Source of the DNA: Pedobacter sp. KBW06
Lineage (GTDB): Bacteria > Bacteroidota > Bacteroidia > Sphingobacteriales > Sphingobacteriaceae
Length of the DNA stretch: 64,000 nt
Direction: 5' to 3'
Assembly (NCBI RefSeq): GCF_003852525.1
Contig: NZ_QAJL01000003.1
Coordinates: forward strand, 1,518,061 to 1,582,060
The notes beneath the pieces were generated by a model. That model had not been told where the DNA came from and searched no databases. It saw nothing but the letters and a program-made list of their open reading frames with translations. A program made the translations under genes and the position numbers. Shown one piece after another: positions 45,267 through 53,165 of this stretch; position 1 is the stretch's first letter, and the number at the start of each line of letters is the position of its first letter.

Positions 45267-46104
45267 TGGTGTATAAAATGAATAGTAAATGTTTGCCCTT
45301 TTCGCTTTGCCAATAGGACTGATCTTCTTCATAACGAAGACGTGGTTGTGGAATAGAAAAACATACTTTTTCCCAAATGGCAATTGTGGAAGCATTTTTA
45401 TATTTTTCATTCAGCGCCATTTTTAGATCCAGATAAGCCTTGGTTATTCTTTCTGTCCAATGGGAATTTTGATACTGCTTAACGCAGACCAGAAATTTCA
45501 GCAAACTAATCATTAGCCCTTCAGTGAAGCGGGTTGGTTCAGTGCCATTAAAGTAAATGATTAGCTTTTCAATCTGACTATAAAATGCCTCTTCAACAAG
45601 GGTTTCTATAATTCCAGATTCGGCCAGATAACTATACTTTAGTAAAATATTAATTTTCGTACACAGGTTTTCATCGTCAACAGGAACTTCAGACAAGAAA
45701 GCATTCAGCTTTTCTGTTAAGAGCTTCATACACTCAAAGTGACTGAATTTACGATAGAAATTATGGTTGGCGATGCCATCTGTAAACCTTTGCTGATAGA
45801 AGGTAACCAGCTCCAGCAGTTGGTCAACATTTGTTGGTTCACTTAAAATGGATTTTATAGTAAACTTATAAATGTTATCATCAACGTCCTCCAGTATTTC
45901 ATCTACGTTTCCCCCGATATGTTCCCTTTGAATCAGAAAAGCGATAAGCCAGCCTAAACCAGTCACACCATTGTCAAAGGTGTAGTTGTTTATTGTGGTT
46001 ACTTCTTCGGCCCAGCGATCCAGTAAGGCATTTGATGAACCCTGGTCAATTTTTGAGGGCAAAAAGCGGCTCAGCACCGAGTATGTATTTTCTTCAGAAT
46101 GCAT
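45235..46104 (-). CDS. Peptide-cluster protein, weakly LanC-like
   Basis: I cannot assign this 289-aa protein with certainty. It is soluble and predominantly helical. A segment near residue 45 (DNGVTGLGWLIAFLIQ) resembles the glycine-containing helix starts of LanC-type cyclases, and such LanC-like proteins occur in Bacteroidota peptide clusters. However, the zinc-binding motifs of LanC (Trp-Cys-x-Gly and Cys-His-Gly) are not found, so if related it cannot be a classic lanthionine cyclase. The C-terminal FVLYTNVRSFELSCN-like end is not informative. It starts 4 nt after the end of the glycosyltransferase-like gene and overlaps the GT2 start. A role in precursor binding or modification is inference. 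Confidence 0.6.
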   Translation of the reverse strand: MHSEENTYSVLSRFLPSKIDQGSSNALLDRWAEEVTTINNYTFDNGVTGLGWLIAFLIQREHIGGNVDEILEDVDDNIYKFTIKSILSEPTNVDQLLELVTFYQQRFTDGIANHNFYRKFSHFECMKLLTEKLNAFLSEVPVDDENLCTKINILLKYSYLAESGIIETLVEEAFYSQIEKLIIYFNGTEPTRFTEGLMISLLKFLVCVKQYQNSHWTERITKAYLDLKMALNEKYKNASTIAIWEKVCFSIPQPRLRYEEDQSYWQSEKGKHLLFILYTNVRSFELSCN

Positions 46105-46108
46105 CTTT

Positions 46109-47617
46109 TCAGGTAAGATTAAAAGCCATCAGATCCATATCAGGATCGTTTATTAGCCCGACTGCAGTGTTAGATTTCTCCATCAACAATTTGAATGTAT
46201 TCAGGCTTTCTTCGTTTAGTTCTTTCAGTTGGCCATTAATTAGCCACACAGACTTACCGATCGTCTTACATTCCATGTTAAACTTCCCGAGGTTCTCGTA
46301 AAATAAAGCGTCGTCCAGCATTTTGGAAAATGCGGCTACAAACAACTGGTCAATTTTATAGATCTGCCTGAAATGAAAGTTTTTCATTTGCCGGCGGTCT
46401 GATATCGGAGAGGAAAGTATTTCTGAGATTTTCGTTACATCAATTAACCGATTAAATGGCATCCATAATATCTTTTTTTTCTTATTTAACCGGGACTCAG
46501 AATCCTTGATCACCAGGCCATCTGCTCCGAAGAGGAATACCTCTATATCCAGATTCTTTGTGATATAGCATTTTATAATCTCGTATGTTTCCAGCAGCTG
46601 AGCGGATGGATATTCTGTTTCCAGTACGATACAACTGTCGGGGAAGCGGGTCCGCTGCTGATCTATTTCCGTTCTTCGTCTTTTGATCAGACGAACAATT
46701 TCATAACTGCAATTGCTATCCGGGATGCTGTTTAAGGCGTGATCATACCAGGGCATATAGTTCGCATATTCATTTTTTTTGAAAAATACTCCCTTCTCTT
46801 TAATATTACCTGAGTAATGCTGAATGGCGAGTTTCTTCCAACTCTCAATTGGACTATAGGGCCAGGAGAAATGCAGCTCCTCATGAATTTCTACTTTTTT
46901 ATTAAAATACCAGAGGTTCCATAATACCGCCCACATGTCTGCACACCAGGCCTGAATTCCTCTTTTCTTACTTCGAAACTCTCCTTTTACTGGATATTCA
47001 CGTTCCCATAGCTCATTATTAAAAGCTTTCATTGCCATATACAGCGACTCTGAATCTTTTTCTACCTTTTGCCAGAATTCTGAGGTGATGCCTTTTAAGA
47101 TGTATTGTGCACCGCCTGCATTTGAATCTTCTCTTTTCAACAGCTCTTTTGAAATCCCTACCACTTCCAGCATCTGATCCAGTAAATCCTCCGACCCTAC
47201 CTGTCTGATGTATTTTATATCGAGATAGTTACGGGTATCAGAAACATAACAGGCTTCGGTATTTTCAATATCTGGGATTTGTGGAATCCGGGAAAAAAGG
47301 ATATCCGAATCGTGGTAAAACAAGACTTCTTCCTTCAGATAGGCATGTGTTTCAAAATGTTGCTTTAATATATTGGGCCGAATGGACGATGTATATACAG
47401 GTTTTTCCCGCAGATCCGGATAACAATAAAAATTCGCAAAGGAGTTGTGCTGCGTGATGAAGTTTTTAAACTCTTTTCTTAATCCCAATTTTTTATGGTA
47501 TCCCACAAGTACATGGACCTGATCCCTGCTGATATTTAAGGACCGGAAATTTCTCAACTGAATTTCCAATTGCCATATAAAATAGATGGAATCAGGCTGG
47601 GCAGATATATATATCAT
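46109..47617 (-). CDS. Glycosyltransferase-like protein with DSD motif, family unknown
   Basis: The 502-aa product opens with a Rossmann-like N-terminus (MIYISAQPDSIYFIWQLEIQLRNFRSLNI) and contains VLFYHDSDILFSRIP (Asp103, Ser104, Asp105), the sort of DxD motif used by GT-A glycosyltransferases to hold the metal and nucleotide sugar, followed by SNAGGAQYILKG and WCADMWAVLWNLW. No signal peptide or TM is visible, so it is cytoplasmic or peripheral. The C-terminal 180 residues, starting near RRRTEIDQ, may be a second domain with a Rossmann pattern (FLFGADGLVIKD). It lies 6 nt after the TlpA-like gene. Together with the GT2 protein it suggests glycosylation of a product of this cluster; family membership is uncertain. 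Confidence 0.65.
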   Translation of the reverse strand: MIYISAQPDSIYFIWQLEIQLRNFRSLNISRDQVHVLVGYHKKLGLRKEFKNFITQHNSFANFYCYPDLREKPVYTSSIRPNILKQHFETHAYLKEEVLFYHDSDILFSRIPQIPDIENTEACYVSDTRNYLDIKYIRQVGSEDLLDQMLEVVGISKELLKREDSNAGGAQYILKGITSEFWQKVEKDSESLYMAMKAFNNELWEREYPVKGEFRSKKRGIQAWCADMWAVLWNLWYFNKKVEIHEELHFSWPYSPIESWKKLAIQHYSGNIKEKGVFFKKNEYANYMPWYDHALNSIPDSNCSYEIVRLIKRRRTEIDQQRTRFPDSCIVLETEYPSAQLLETYEIIKCYITKNLDIEVFLFGADGLVIKDSESRLNKKKKILWMPFNRLIDVTKISEILSSPISDRRQMKNFHFRQIYKIDQLFVAAFSKMLDDALFYENLGKFNMECKTIGKSVWLINGQLKELNEESLNTFKLLMEKSNTAVGLINDPDMDLMAFNLT

Positions 47618-47623
47618 CAGGTA

Positions 47624-48754
47624 TCAATCCTTAAAAATACTTTTCAGCTTTTTTAAAAGCTCCTGCCCTCTCAAACCTCTGGCAATAACAACACCATTGG
47701 GATCCAACAGGAAATTATCCGGAATAGCCCGGATGAACAGGCTTTTGGCTACTGAATTATTAAGTCCTTTCAGATCTGAAACCTGCGTCCAGGTCAATTG
47801 ATCATCCTGAATCGCTTTCAACCACAACGCTTTTGACTCATCCAGAGAAACGCCAAGGATATCAAAACCCTTTGCTGCAAACTGTTTGTGAGCTGCTATT
47901 AAATGTGGATTCTCTTTTCTACAAGGACCACACCAGCTGGCCCAAAAATCTACGAATAGGTACTTCCCCCTGAAATCAGACAATTTGACTGGTTTTGAAA
48001 GGGTATCAGGCTGTACAAAGTCGGGCATTGTCTTTCCAATCCCAACCAAATTATTAACCTTGATGCGCTGAACTGTTTCTTTCCCCAGATAAGTGTTTTT
48101 AATTTTAGCCGAAAGCCTGTTTATTAATTTCTCAACAAATGGATAGTCTGGCTCTGAATATCTTAGACGGTTATTGAGCAGGTATATGGAATAATAATTA
48201 TTTGGGTGCTGAACAATAAAATTAGTCTCGATACTATCGACAAGCCGGGCACGAACCAGGCTGCTTACTGATTTCCCTGTATTTTGTTCCAAAGTTCTTA
48301 ATGCCGCCCCATAACTTTCTCTATAAGCACGCTCGATCACTTCGGTATCCGAATTCCGGATATCGAATTTTTTAGAATTGGTAACCAGCCCTCTCGCCCC
48401 TTTCAGCAGCCAGCCCGTTTTTCCGGTAAAAGATATGATCTTTCCGGGCTCAACCCAAAAGGTGTAAACATAGCTATTACCCATAAATAAGGGATTGACC
48501 GTTTTAATCATCAAATTAAAGATCGTCGGTTCCGTGATGGTTCCTGTATACCTAAGCCTACGCTGCGCATCTAAAGAAACTGTATCGTACTTAACCTTAC
48601 CTTTTTGAAAATAGGTAATGAAATAAGTTGCGTGCGGGACAGTATCTATTACACCGTTGACTGTAAATTTACCAGCGGATTGGGCCCTGGTTTCCACTTG
48701 TACAAACAGGACCAGCACAGTAGTCAGTAACATGGAGCATATTTTTCTTTTCAT
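47624..48754 (-). CDS. TlpA/ResA-like thiol-disulfide oxidoreductase with DUF4369-like N-terminus
   Basis: The 376-aa product has a signal peptide (about residues 1-24, ETRAQ), an N-terminal beta-rich DUF4369-like domain (about 27-125), a helical linker (about 135-225) and a C-terminal AhpC/TlpA thioredoxin domain with FWASWCGPCRKENPH (Cys275 and Cys278). This architecture is common in Bacteroidota, anchored in the periplasm and used to reduce or isomerise disulfides. Here it stands directly downstream of a Cys-rich peptide gene, so its likely substrate is that peptide or the VKOR-linked oxidase. A hairpin lies between the peptide gene and this gene. Confidence 0.92.
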   Translation of the reverse strand: MKRKICSMLLTTVLVLFVQVETRAQSAGKFTVNGVIDTVPHATYFITYFQKGKVKYDTVSLDAQRRLRYTGTITEPTIFNLMIKTVNPLFMGNSYVYTFWVEPGKIISFTGKTGWLLKGARGLVTNSKKFDIRNSDTEVIERAYRESYGAALRTLEQNTGKSVSSLVRARLVDSIETNFIVQHPNNYYSIYLLNNRLRYSEPDYPFVEKLINRLSAKIKNTYLGKETVQRIKVNNLVGIGKTMPDFVQPDTLSKPVKLSDFRGKYLFVDFWASWCGPCRKENPHLIAAHKQFAAKGFDILGVSLDESKALWLKAIQDDQLTWTQVSDLKGLNNSVAKSLFIRAIPDNFLLDPNGVVIARGLRGQELLKKLKSIFKD

Positions 48755-48811
48755 TCTAAATCAGCAAAATTGGAATCAAATCGTTAGCACTATCAGACCT
48801 AAAGGTAGTCA

Positions 48812-48841
48812 GAGACCGCCTTAAAATTTTAAAGCGGTCTC
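48812..48841 (-). terminator. Hairpin between peptide gene and tlpA-like gene
   Basis: GAGACCGC (48812-48819) and GCGGTCTC (48834-48841) form a perfect 8-bp stem; inside lies the self-complementary TTAAAATTTTAA. It starts 20 nt after the peptide stop codon. No U-tract follows on the minus strand, so a partial terminator or an mRNA-stabilising 3' structure for the abundant peptide message is more likely than full termination. Confidence 0.55.
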
Positions 48842-48860
48842 CTTTTCAGGCTATTTATCT

Positions 48861-49115
48861 TTAACCCGCTGTGCCGTCCCAGTCACAGTATCCATGATAG
48901 CTCGTGCCGCTAGAGTCGCAGCCCCCCATACAATCCTGCGGCTTTTGGCCCGGACTCGTTGGACAATCGACCTTACTGTTACAATTGCATTTTGACTCAG
49001 GAGGAACAGTTGCATCGGTTCCGTCAGTTGATCCACCCAATACATTTTTTAGCTGCTCACGGGATAATTGTTCCAATTCGTTTAGGTTCAGATTTTTTAG
49101 ACTAATCTTTTTCAT
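48861..49115 (-). CDS. GG-leader Cys-rich peptide natural-product precursor
   Basis: The 84-aa product starts MKKISLKNLNLNELEQLSREQLKNVLGG, a classic double-glycine leader of 28 residues of the type found in Bacteroidota natural-product precursors. Cleavage after Gly28 would leave a 56-residue core rich in Ser, Thr, Asp and Gly with six cysteines (KCNCNSKVDC, QDCMGGC, GYC), enough for three disulfides. No homologue is recognised by name. Neighbours are a VKOR-DsbA oxidase upstream, a TlpA-like reductase downstream and two glycosyltransferase-type genes. A 7-bp stem (ATGTTCA/TGAACAT) sits 20-40 nt upstream of the start and could affect initiation. The leader type is seen directly; the bioactivity is unknown. 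Confidence 0.87.
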   Translation of the reverse strand: MKKISLKNLNLNELEQLSREQLKNVLGGSTDGTDATVPPESKCNCNSKVDCPTSPGQKPQDCMGGCDSSGTSYHGYCDWDGTAG

Positions 49116-49241
49116 AATATTGTTCTTATTTGGTTTAGATGTTCATTTGCTCCTGAACATGATAGGAGGGCCTCTAAAAAGCGCCTTTTGTTTTGCACTG
49201 GTGTGGCTTGCAATCCCACCGGGCTTACTACGTAGTATTTT

Positions 49242-50909
49242 TTAGAACAGGTTTTTTAATTCGTCGATTCGATAATCATCTGGAAATTCATATCCATCGA
49301 TGATTAAGGTGGGGGTTGCCCGAATTTTAAATTTAAAACACCATTCGTTCATTGAGACTGTTTTGTGTTGTTGTGCCATCAGCTCTCCATTGATAGGATA
49401 CTTAGTGGAAAACGTGTCATAGTCCTTTATGGCGGCGCCGTACCAGTCATCCACAGCCCTCTCTGCTGCTTTTGCACCGTATTTTTCCTGAACGGCCAAC
49501 AAATGCTGAGCTGGAATTGCTGTCGGATCGTCAGCTCTGCCGGAAGATTTAAAAATGATCCGAACTTTAACATCCTGGTTATTCCTGACAATATCTTCCA
49601 ATATTGGGTGTGCCTTTGAGCATGGGCCACAGTAGGGGTTACAGACTTTTATAATTTCATGTTTTGCGTTGGGGTTTCCCATCACGATGCCCAGGCTTTC
49701 GGGAACCGGACTGAGGTATTTACCCTTTGAGAGGATTAAGCGGAAAACATCCGGATGAAAGCGCAATTTCTTCCATCGTTTCTGATAGTTCCTGCCATCA
49801 CGGGCCTGTTTGATCAACGGGATCGCGTAATAACCGAGTAACAACATGCAAATTCCCAATACCACTGTTGCGTAAATGGTATAGCCTTCAATTGCGACAG
49901 AAAAATCGACTGCATACAGGAGAAAAAAGGACAACAATGCATTTAAGAACAAGATGCATTGTACCGCTAAACAAAGGGGGCACCATTGCTTAACGATTTT
50001 TGACTGGTAGTAGATTGAATATATGATATATGGACTTGCCAGTAGCGAAAGAATAGCCCACAGGTGATGGTAAGTGATTTGATTGGCAAACAGAATCTGA
50101 CTGAGAAAAAAAGCAGCAAAATAACTCATGCCCCAGACAGACCAGCTAATTCCCATAAACATGGCGCCTGAGGAGCCTAAAACGGCATCACAGTTTGCCT
50201 TTTTTCCAAAACCACCACAGACTTGTTTGATAAAAGGATTATGTGCGTCAATTTCGTGCCAGAGCAGCAAGGATGAAATTGCTAATCCCGTAAAACTCGT
50301 GCATAAAAAAACGATACTTATCCAATTCAAACTTGAGGGACTGCTGTATAGTTTAAATGCGGTAAAAAAAAGAGCGCATATCATAAGGCAGGCAGGAATC
50401 CGTTTGATTGATTTTGCGACGCGCTCTTTTTTTTTATTTTCCGCATAAAAAACTTCGTCTTTTTTAGCTGTCCCATCCAGTAAGAGAATAATTTCCCTGT
50501 CTATTTTTTCAAAATCTAAACTGGAAATTTTAACCAATGTATGATCCAGGGGATTTAGGTATTCAATTTCTTGTTCGCTGGCAGCGGTAACTACTGTAAA
50601 ATTAGCCTGGGCCCAATCTTCCTGTTGTATTGCACAAACAAAAGGAGTTTCAAAATCATGGTAAAAATGATTTCCTTTTTGGATTGCACCTGATGCGATA
50701 CCATAGTCAAACAGCACGTCTTTAATTGTAAGAAGAGAGGGATATTCTACATGATTTAATATGCGGTATGCAAGATGGGCATCAGTTGCTTTAACCTGAA
50801 AGTACCTGATGATGAATTTTGTTGTAAGAAATAGGTTGTTCTCCTGGTTTTTATTTAAGATGGAGCCAATAGCTCCAATTAAGCCTGATTTTCGTACAAG
50901 TAATTTCAT
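49242..50909 (-). CDS. VKOR-DsbA-like disulfide oxidase with degenerate C39-like N-terminal domain
   Basis: The 555-aa protein has three parts. Residues 1 to about 145 resemble the fold of C39 peptidases (LLTIKDVLFDYGIASGAI, FVCAIQQEDWAQANFTVVTAA, EYLNPLDHTLVKI), but the catalytic Cys near the N-terminus is absent and the usual His before VVV is replaced by Asn-Phe-Thr, so it should bind, not cut. Residues about 170-360 form a membrane VKOR domain with loop Cys231 and Cys240 and active CPLC (Cys310, Cys313). Residues about 380-555 form a DsbA-like thioredoxin domain with CGPC (Cys428, Cys431). It makes disulfides in exported proteins. It lies 126 nt upstream of the Cys-rich peptide gene, its obvious substrate. 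Confidence 0.9.
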   Translation of the reverse strand: MKLLVRKSGLIGAIGSILNKNQENNLFLTTKFIIRYFQVKATDAHLAYRILNHVEYPSLLTIKDVLFDYGIASGAIQKGNHFYHDFETPFVCAIQQEDWAQANFTVVTAASEQEIEYLNPLDHTLVKISSLDFEKIDREIILLLDGTAKKDEVFYAENKKKERVAKSIKRIPACLMICALFFTAFKLYSSPSSLNWISIVFLCTSFTGLAISSLLLWHEIDAHNPFIKQVCGGFGKKANCDAVLGSSGAMFMGISWSVWGMSYFAAFFLSQILFANQITYHHLWAILSLLASPYIIYSIYYQSKIVKQWCPLCLAVQCILFLNALLSFFLLYAVDFSVAIEGYTIYATVVLGICMLLLGYYAIPLIKQARDGRNYQKRWKKLRFHPDVFRLILSKGKYLSPVPESLGIVMGNPNAKHEIIKVCNPYCGPCSKAHPILEDIVRNNQDVKVRIIFKSSGRADDPTAIPAQHLLAVQEKYGAKAAERAVDDWYGAAIKDYDTFSTKYPINGELMAQQHKTVSMNEWCFKFKIRATPTLIIDGYEFPDDYRIDELKNLF

Positions 50910-50932
50910 CGCCTACTATTTTATTTTAATTT

Positions 50933-50956
50933 CTACAATCGTTATACTACAATCGT
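50933..50956. promoter_or_regulatory. Direct repeat upstream of the VKOR gene
   Basis: CTACAATCGT occurs at 50933-50942 and again at 50947-50956 (14-bp period), 24 to 47 nt before the VKOR start. A further ATTGTAG in opposite orientation lies in the loop of the inverted repeat at 51019-51025. The small HTH protein encoded upstream is the natural candidate to bind it, but this is inference. Confidence 0.4.
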
Positions 50957-51005
50957 AATAACATAAATATAGAGCTGGCAAATGCAATAAAAATGCATCG
51001 GAGAT

Positions 51006-51037
51006 GCCATGTTGTATTATTGTAGTTACAACATGGC
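51006..51037. repeat. 11-bp inverted repeat between HTH and VKOR genes
   Basis: GCCATGTTGTA (51006-51016) and TACAACATGGC (51027-51037) form a perfect stem with a 10-nt loop. It begins 11 nt beyond the stop codon of the small HTH gene. No U-tract follows, so it could be a terminator or an operator. Confidence 0.5.
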
Positions 51038-51048
51038 CAACACAAACC

Positions 51049-51279
51049 TTATGTTTGAATAAAACGAAAATTAAAGTAACCGGAACACTCGTAATAATAG
51101 CTTCCTCTATGGCGGCAATATTTTATTTCCGCACCCAGTGATTTCAGGATGTCTATATATTCGAATACGGTTCTTTTAGATATATTCATTTTTCTTGCAA
51201 GCATATCTGGTGTGCCGGTAGATTTACAATTAATGAGTTGGTCCAGATATTCCAATCTGTCAAAATAGTGCTTGGGCAT
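51049..51279 (-). CDS. Small HTH-domain DNA-binding protein
   Basis: The 76-aa protein is almost entirely one winged/HTH_11-like DNA-binding domain: DRLEYLDQLINCKSTGTPDMLARKMNISKRTVFEYIDILKSLGAEIKYCRHRGSYYYE, with the recognition helix around ISKRTVFEYIDILK. No effector domain is present. Similar tiny HTH proteins are found next to GG-leader peptide genes in Bacteroidota, so it is probably a local regulator of the peptide cluster 140 nt downstream, where direct and inverted repeats occur. It could also be a degraded remnant of a larger WYL/DeoR-type regulator, but the ORF is intact with a reasonable start. Confidence 0.82.
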   Translation of the reverse strand: MPKHYFDRLEYLDQLINCKSTGTPDMLARKMNISKRTVFEYIDILKSLGAEIKYCRHRGSYYYECSGYFNFRFIQT

Positions 51280-51691
51280 GGAGCAGGTTAATTAGCGTTA
51301 AATTTGGTTAGTGCAAATCAGTTGAAATAGATTTACGTTAATCAAAACTCTAATTTCCTACATTGAAAAAAGGTGAATTTTCCAAGCATTTAGGTAGAAA
51401 ATCCATAAGTACCAGCTGCTCCTCCATTATAAGAAAGCAAAAATATTTTTTTCTACCTGTCGTAGGGGTAAAAGCAAATGCTGTTGTCTTATAGACAAAG
51501 AACGTAATGCGCTGTCATGAAAAATCAATTCCGGCTAAATCCTTTCAAAACATCCGTTCGTGGATATATTTCCACATCTGGTCAATTTTTTTTCTATAAC
51601 CGGAAAGTATGGATTAATTTCGCCCCAGTTGATTTTCACTGAAGAATAAAGACGTTTTAAATTAAAAAATCTAATGATACGATTAAAAATC
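51280..51691. other. AT-rich gap upstream of HTH and acyltransferase genes
   Basis: This 412-nt gap between divergent genes is AT-rich. It includes TTGTCTTATAGACAA, a 5-bp stem hairpin near 51486, and GTTAATTAGCGTTAA close to the HTH start. One 41-codon open frame (51517-51642, plus) has no supporting feature. No clear promoter was found. Confidence 0.4.
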
Positions 51692-51814
51692 ATGACAATA
51701 CTCACCGCAAATCCATATTTTTGGATCCTCAGCATCTTGCTCATTGCAATGGTGTTAATGATTGTTTTAATTGCTTATTTACTAAAGATTATCCATGAAC
51801 CCTGCGAAGAATAA
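51692..51814 (+). CDS. 40-aa single-span membrane protein overlapping the acyltransferase gene
   Basis: The open frame MTILTANPYFWILSILLIAMVLMIVLIAYLLKIIHEPCEE has one long hydrophobic helix of about 24 residues followed by a charged tail, the form of a bacterial small membrane protein. Its last 20 nt overlap the start of the acyltransferase gene in another frame, so translation of the two is likely coupled. I do not know a family. The hydrophobic composition and the overlap argue against chance, but a frame this short needs expression or conservation data. It may modulate the acyltransferase or be a regulatory leader peptide. Confidence 0.5.
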   Translation: MTILTANPYFWILSILLIAMVLMIVLIAYLLKIIHEPCEE

Positions 51815-52691
51815 TCCGCTAAAAAAATTCCTGCACGATTGCTCATTTCTCTCTGTTTGCTTTCCGGTTTATTTGCTTGGATTACTCCCGCTTCAGGTTG
51901 CCAATGGCACCATTGGAAAAATGCTTTATTTTCTCTCTTACCGGGTCTTCAGGTACCGTTATAGTGTCGTTTTACAAAATCTTTCCCGGGCCTTGCCTAC
52001 AAAATCGTATGCAGAAATTCAGGAGATTTCAAAAGACTTTTACCGGCATTTATCTGCAATGATAGTGGAGACCACAAAATTATTTTCCATCAGCCGGGGC
52101 GAGCTTCGCAAAAAGGTAACGCTTTCCAACGTGGAAATGGTATTAGATTATTATCAGCAAAACAGAAGTATCATTGCTGTTCTTGGGCATTACGGCAATT
52201 GGGAGTACCTGAATATCCTGCCATCCTACCTGCCCTTTAGCGTTAATGCCATTTATAAGCCCCTCAGCAATCCTGTAATGGGCAAACTTATTCAGCACAT
52301 CAGAACGCGCTTTGGAATGCGTTTAATCCCCGCAAATCAAGCATTAAGATATCTTTTGAAACAGAAAGGACAACCACAGATGTCGATTTTTATCGCAGAC
52401 CAATTTCCGGGAATTAATGAAGATACCAAATTTGACTTCCTTCATCAATCAACGAATATGTTCAATGGTGCGGAAAAATTGTCTATCGCGACAGATGCCG
52501 TTGTTGTTTATATTGATATGAAGAGAAAGCCGAACAACTGCTGGGAGGTCAACTTTTCCCTGATCACAGATGCCGCCAGGGAAACCGGGGATCATCAGAT
52601 CACCAGGTCCTTTGCCGGTAAGCTTCAGGAAACGATCAAAGAACATCCGGCTTATTGGTTATGGTCGCACAAAAGGTGGAAGGTCGCCTAA
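51795..52691 (+). CDS. LpxL/HtrB-like lysophospholipid acyltransferase
   Basis: The 298-aa protein is an inner-membrane acyltransferase of the lipid A/lysophospholipid group. An N-terminal hydrophobic anchor (FPVYLLGLLPLQVANGTIGKMLYFLSYRVFRYR) leads to the catalytic HxxxxE motif VLGHYGNWEYLN, then YKPLSNPVMGKLIQHIRTRFGMRLIPANQALRYLLKQKGQ and the FIADQFPG block. Closing SHKRWK is the usual C-terminal motif of the LpxL family. The substrate may be lipid A or another glycerolipid or sphingolipid. It starts inside a 40-aa membrane-protein frame and converges with the VOC gene, with stop codons one base apart. Confidence 0.93.
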   Translation: MNPAKNNPLKKFLHDCSFLSVCFPVYLLGLLPLQVANGTIGKMLYFLSYRVFRYRYSVVLQNLSRALPTKSYAEIQEISKDFYRHLSAMIVETTKLFSISRGELRKKVTLSNVEMVLDYYQQNRSIIAVLGHYGNWEYLNILPSYLPFSVNAIYKPLSNPVMGKLIQHIRTRFGMRLIPANQALRYLLKQKGQPQMSIFIADQFPGINEDTKFDFLHQSTNMFNGAEKLSIATDAVVVYIDMKRKPNNCWEVNFSLITDAARETGDHQITRSFAGKLQETIKEHPAYWLWSHKRWKVA

Positions 52692-53156
52692 CTAATGATC
52701 GTCATTCACTTCCAGCCAATGTCCGTCGGGATCCTGAAAATAGATCTGTTTGATCCCATCAACCCTTAAGGTAACAGTATTAGCTGCTCCTGCCCAATTT
52801 TCATAGGCAATATCCTTGGCCTTAATCTTTTCAATAAAGGTTTCTATTGAAGCCACACTGAAACACAGGTGCTCGTTTTTATCGAAGTTCCCCTTGCCTT
52901 TCGCTCCCTGAATCAAATGAAGCTGGCCTGCAGGACCTAAACTAAACCAGGTATGCCGGCCATCATGAAAAGGTTCAGGAATCTGGGTAAATTCAAAAAC
53001 ATCTTTATAAAACGTTGTGGATTTCTCCAGATCGGTAACATATACTGCAATGTGATTTAACCTTGCAGCTACTTGGTTTTTTTCGGTTTGTGCCATGGTT
53101 TTATGAAAAGGACTAAGGGCAATCAGGGCGGTAGAGATCAGGACAGTTATTTTCAT
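52692..53156 (-). CDS. Exported VOC (glyoxalase-like) domain protein
   Basis: The 154-aa protein has a signal peptide (about residues 1-22, KTMAQ), unusual for the VOC family, followed by one glyoxalase/bleomycin-resistance-type beta-alpha-beta fold: RLNHIAVYVTDLEKSTTFYKDVFEF with a metal His, WFSLGPAGQLHLIQG, EHLCFSVASIETFIEKI and IYFQDPDGHWLEVND with the usual terminal Glu. Metal ligands are thus plausible. It is probably periplasmic, and acts on a small metabolite that cannot be identified from sequence. It is 9 nt downstream of a GNAT gene on the minus strand. Confidence 0.9.
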   Translation of the reverse strand: MKITVLISTALIALSPFHKTMAQTEKNQVAARLNHIAVYVTDLEKSTTFYKDVFEFTQIPEPFHDGRHTWFSLGPAGQLHLIQGAKGKGNFDKNEHLCFSVASIETFIEKIKAKDIAYENWAGAANTVTLRVDGIKQIYFQDPDGHWLEVNDDH

Positions 53157-53165
53157 TTTTTTTCT

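Noticed and set aside
45235..46104. Classic lanthionine synthetase LanC
   Set aside because: The Cys and His zinc ligands of LanC are missing and the match is limited to one helix; kept only as weakly LanC-like.
48851..49045. 64-aa minus-strand frame over the GG-leader gene
   Set aside because: It overlaps the peptide gene in another frame and lacks the leader; the 84-aa frame explains the region.
51517..51642. 41-codon plus-strand open frame
   Set aside because: No hydrophobic or domain feature and no ribosome-binding hint; likely chance in AT-rich sequence.
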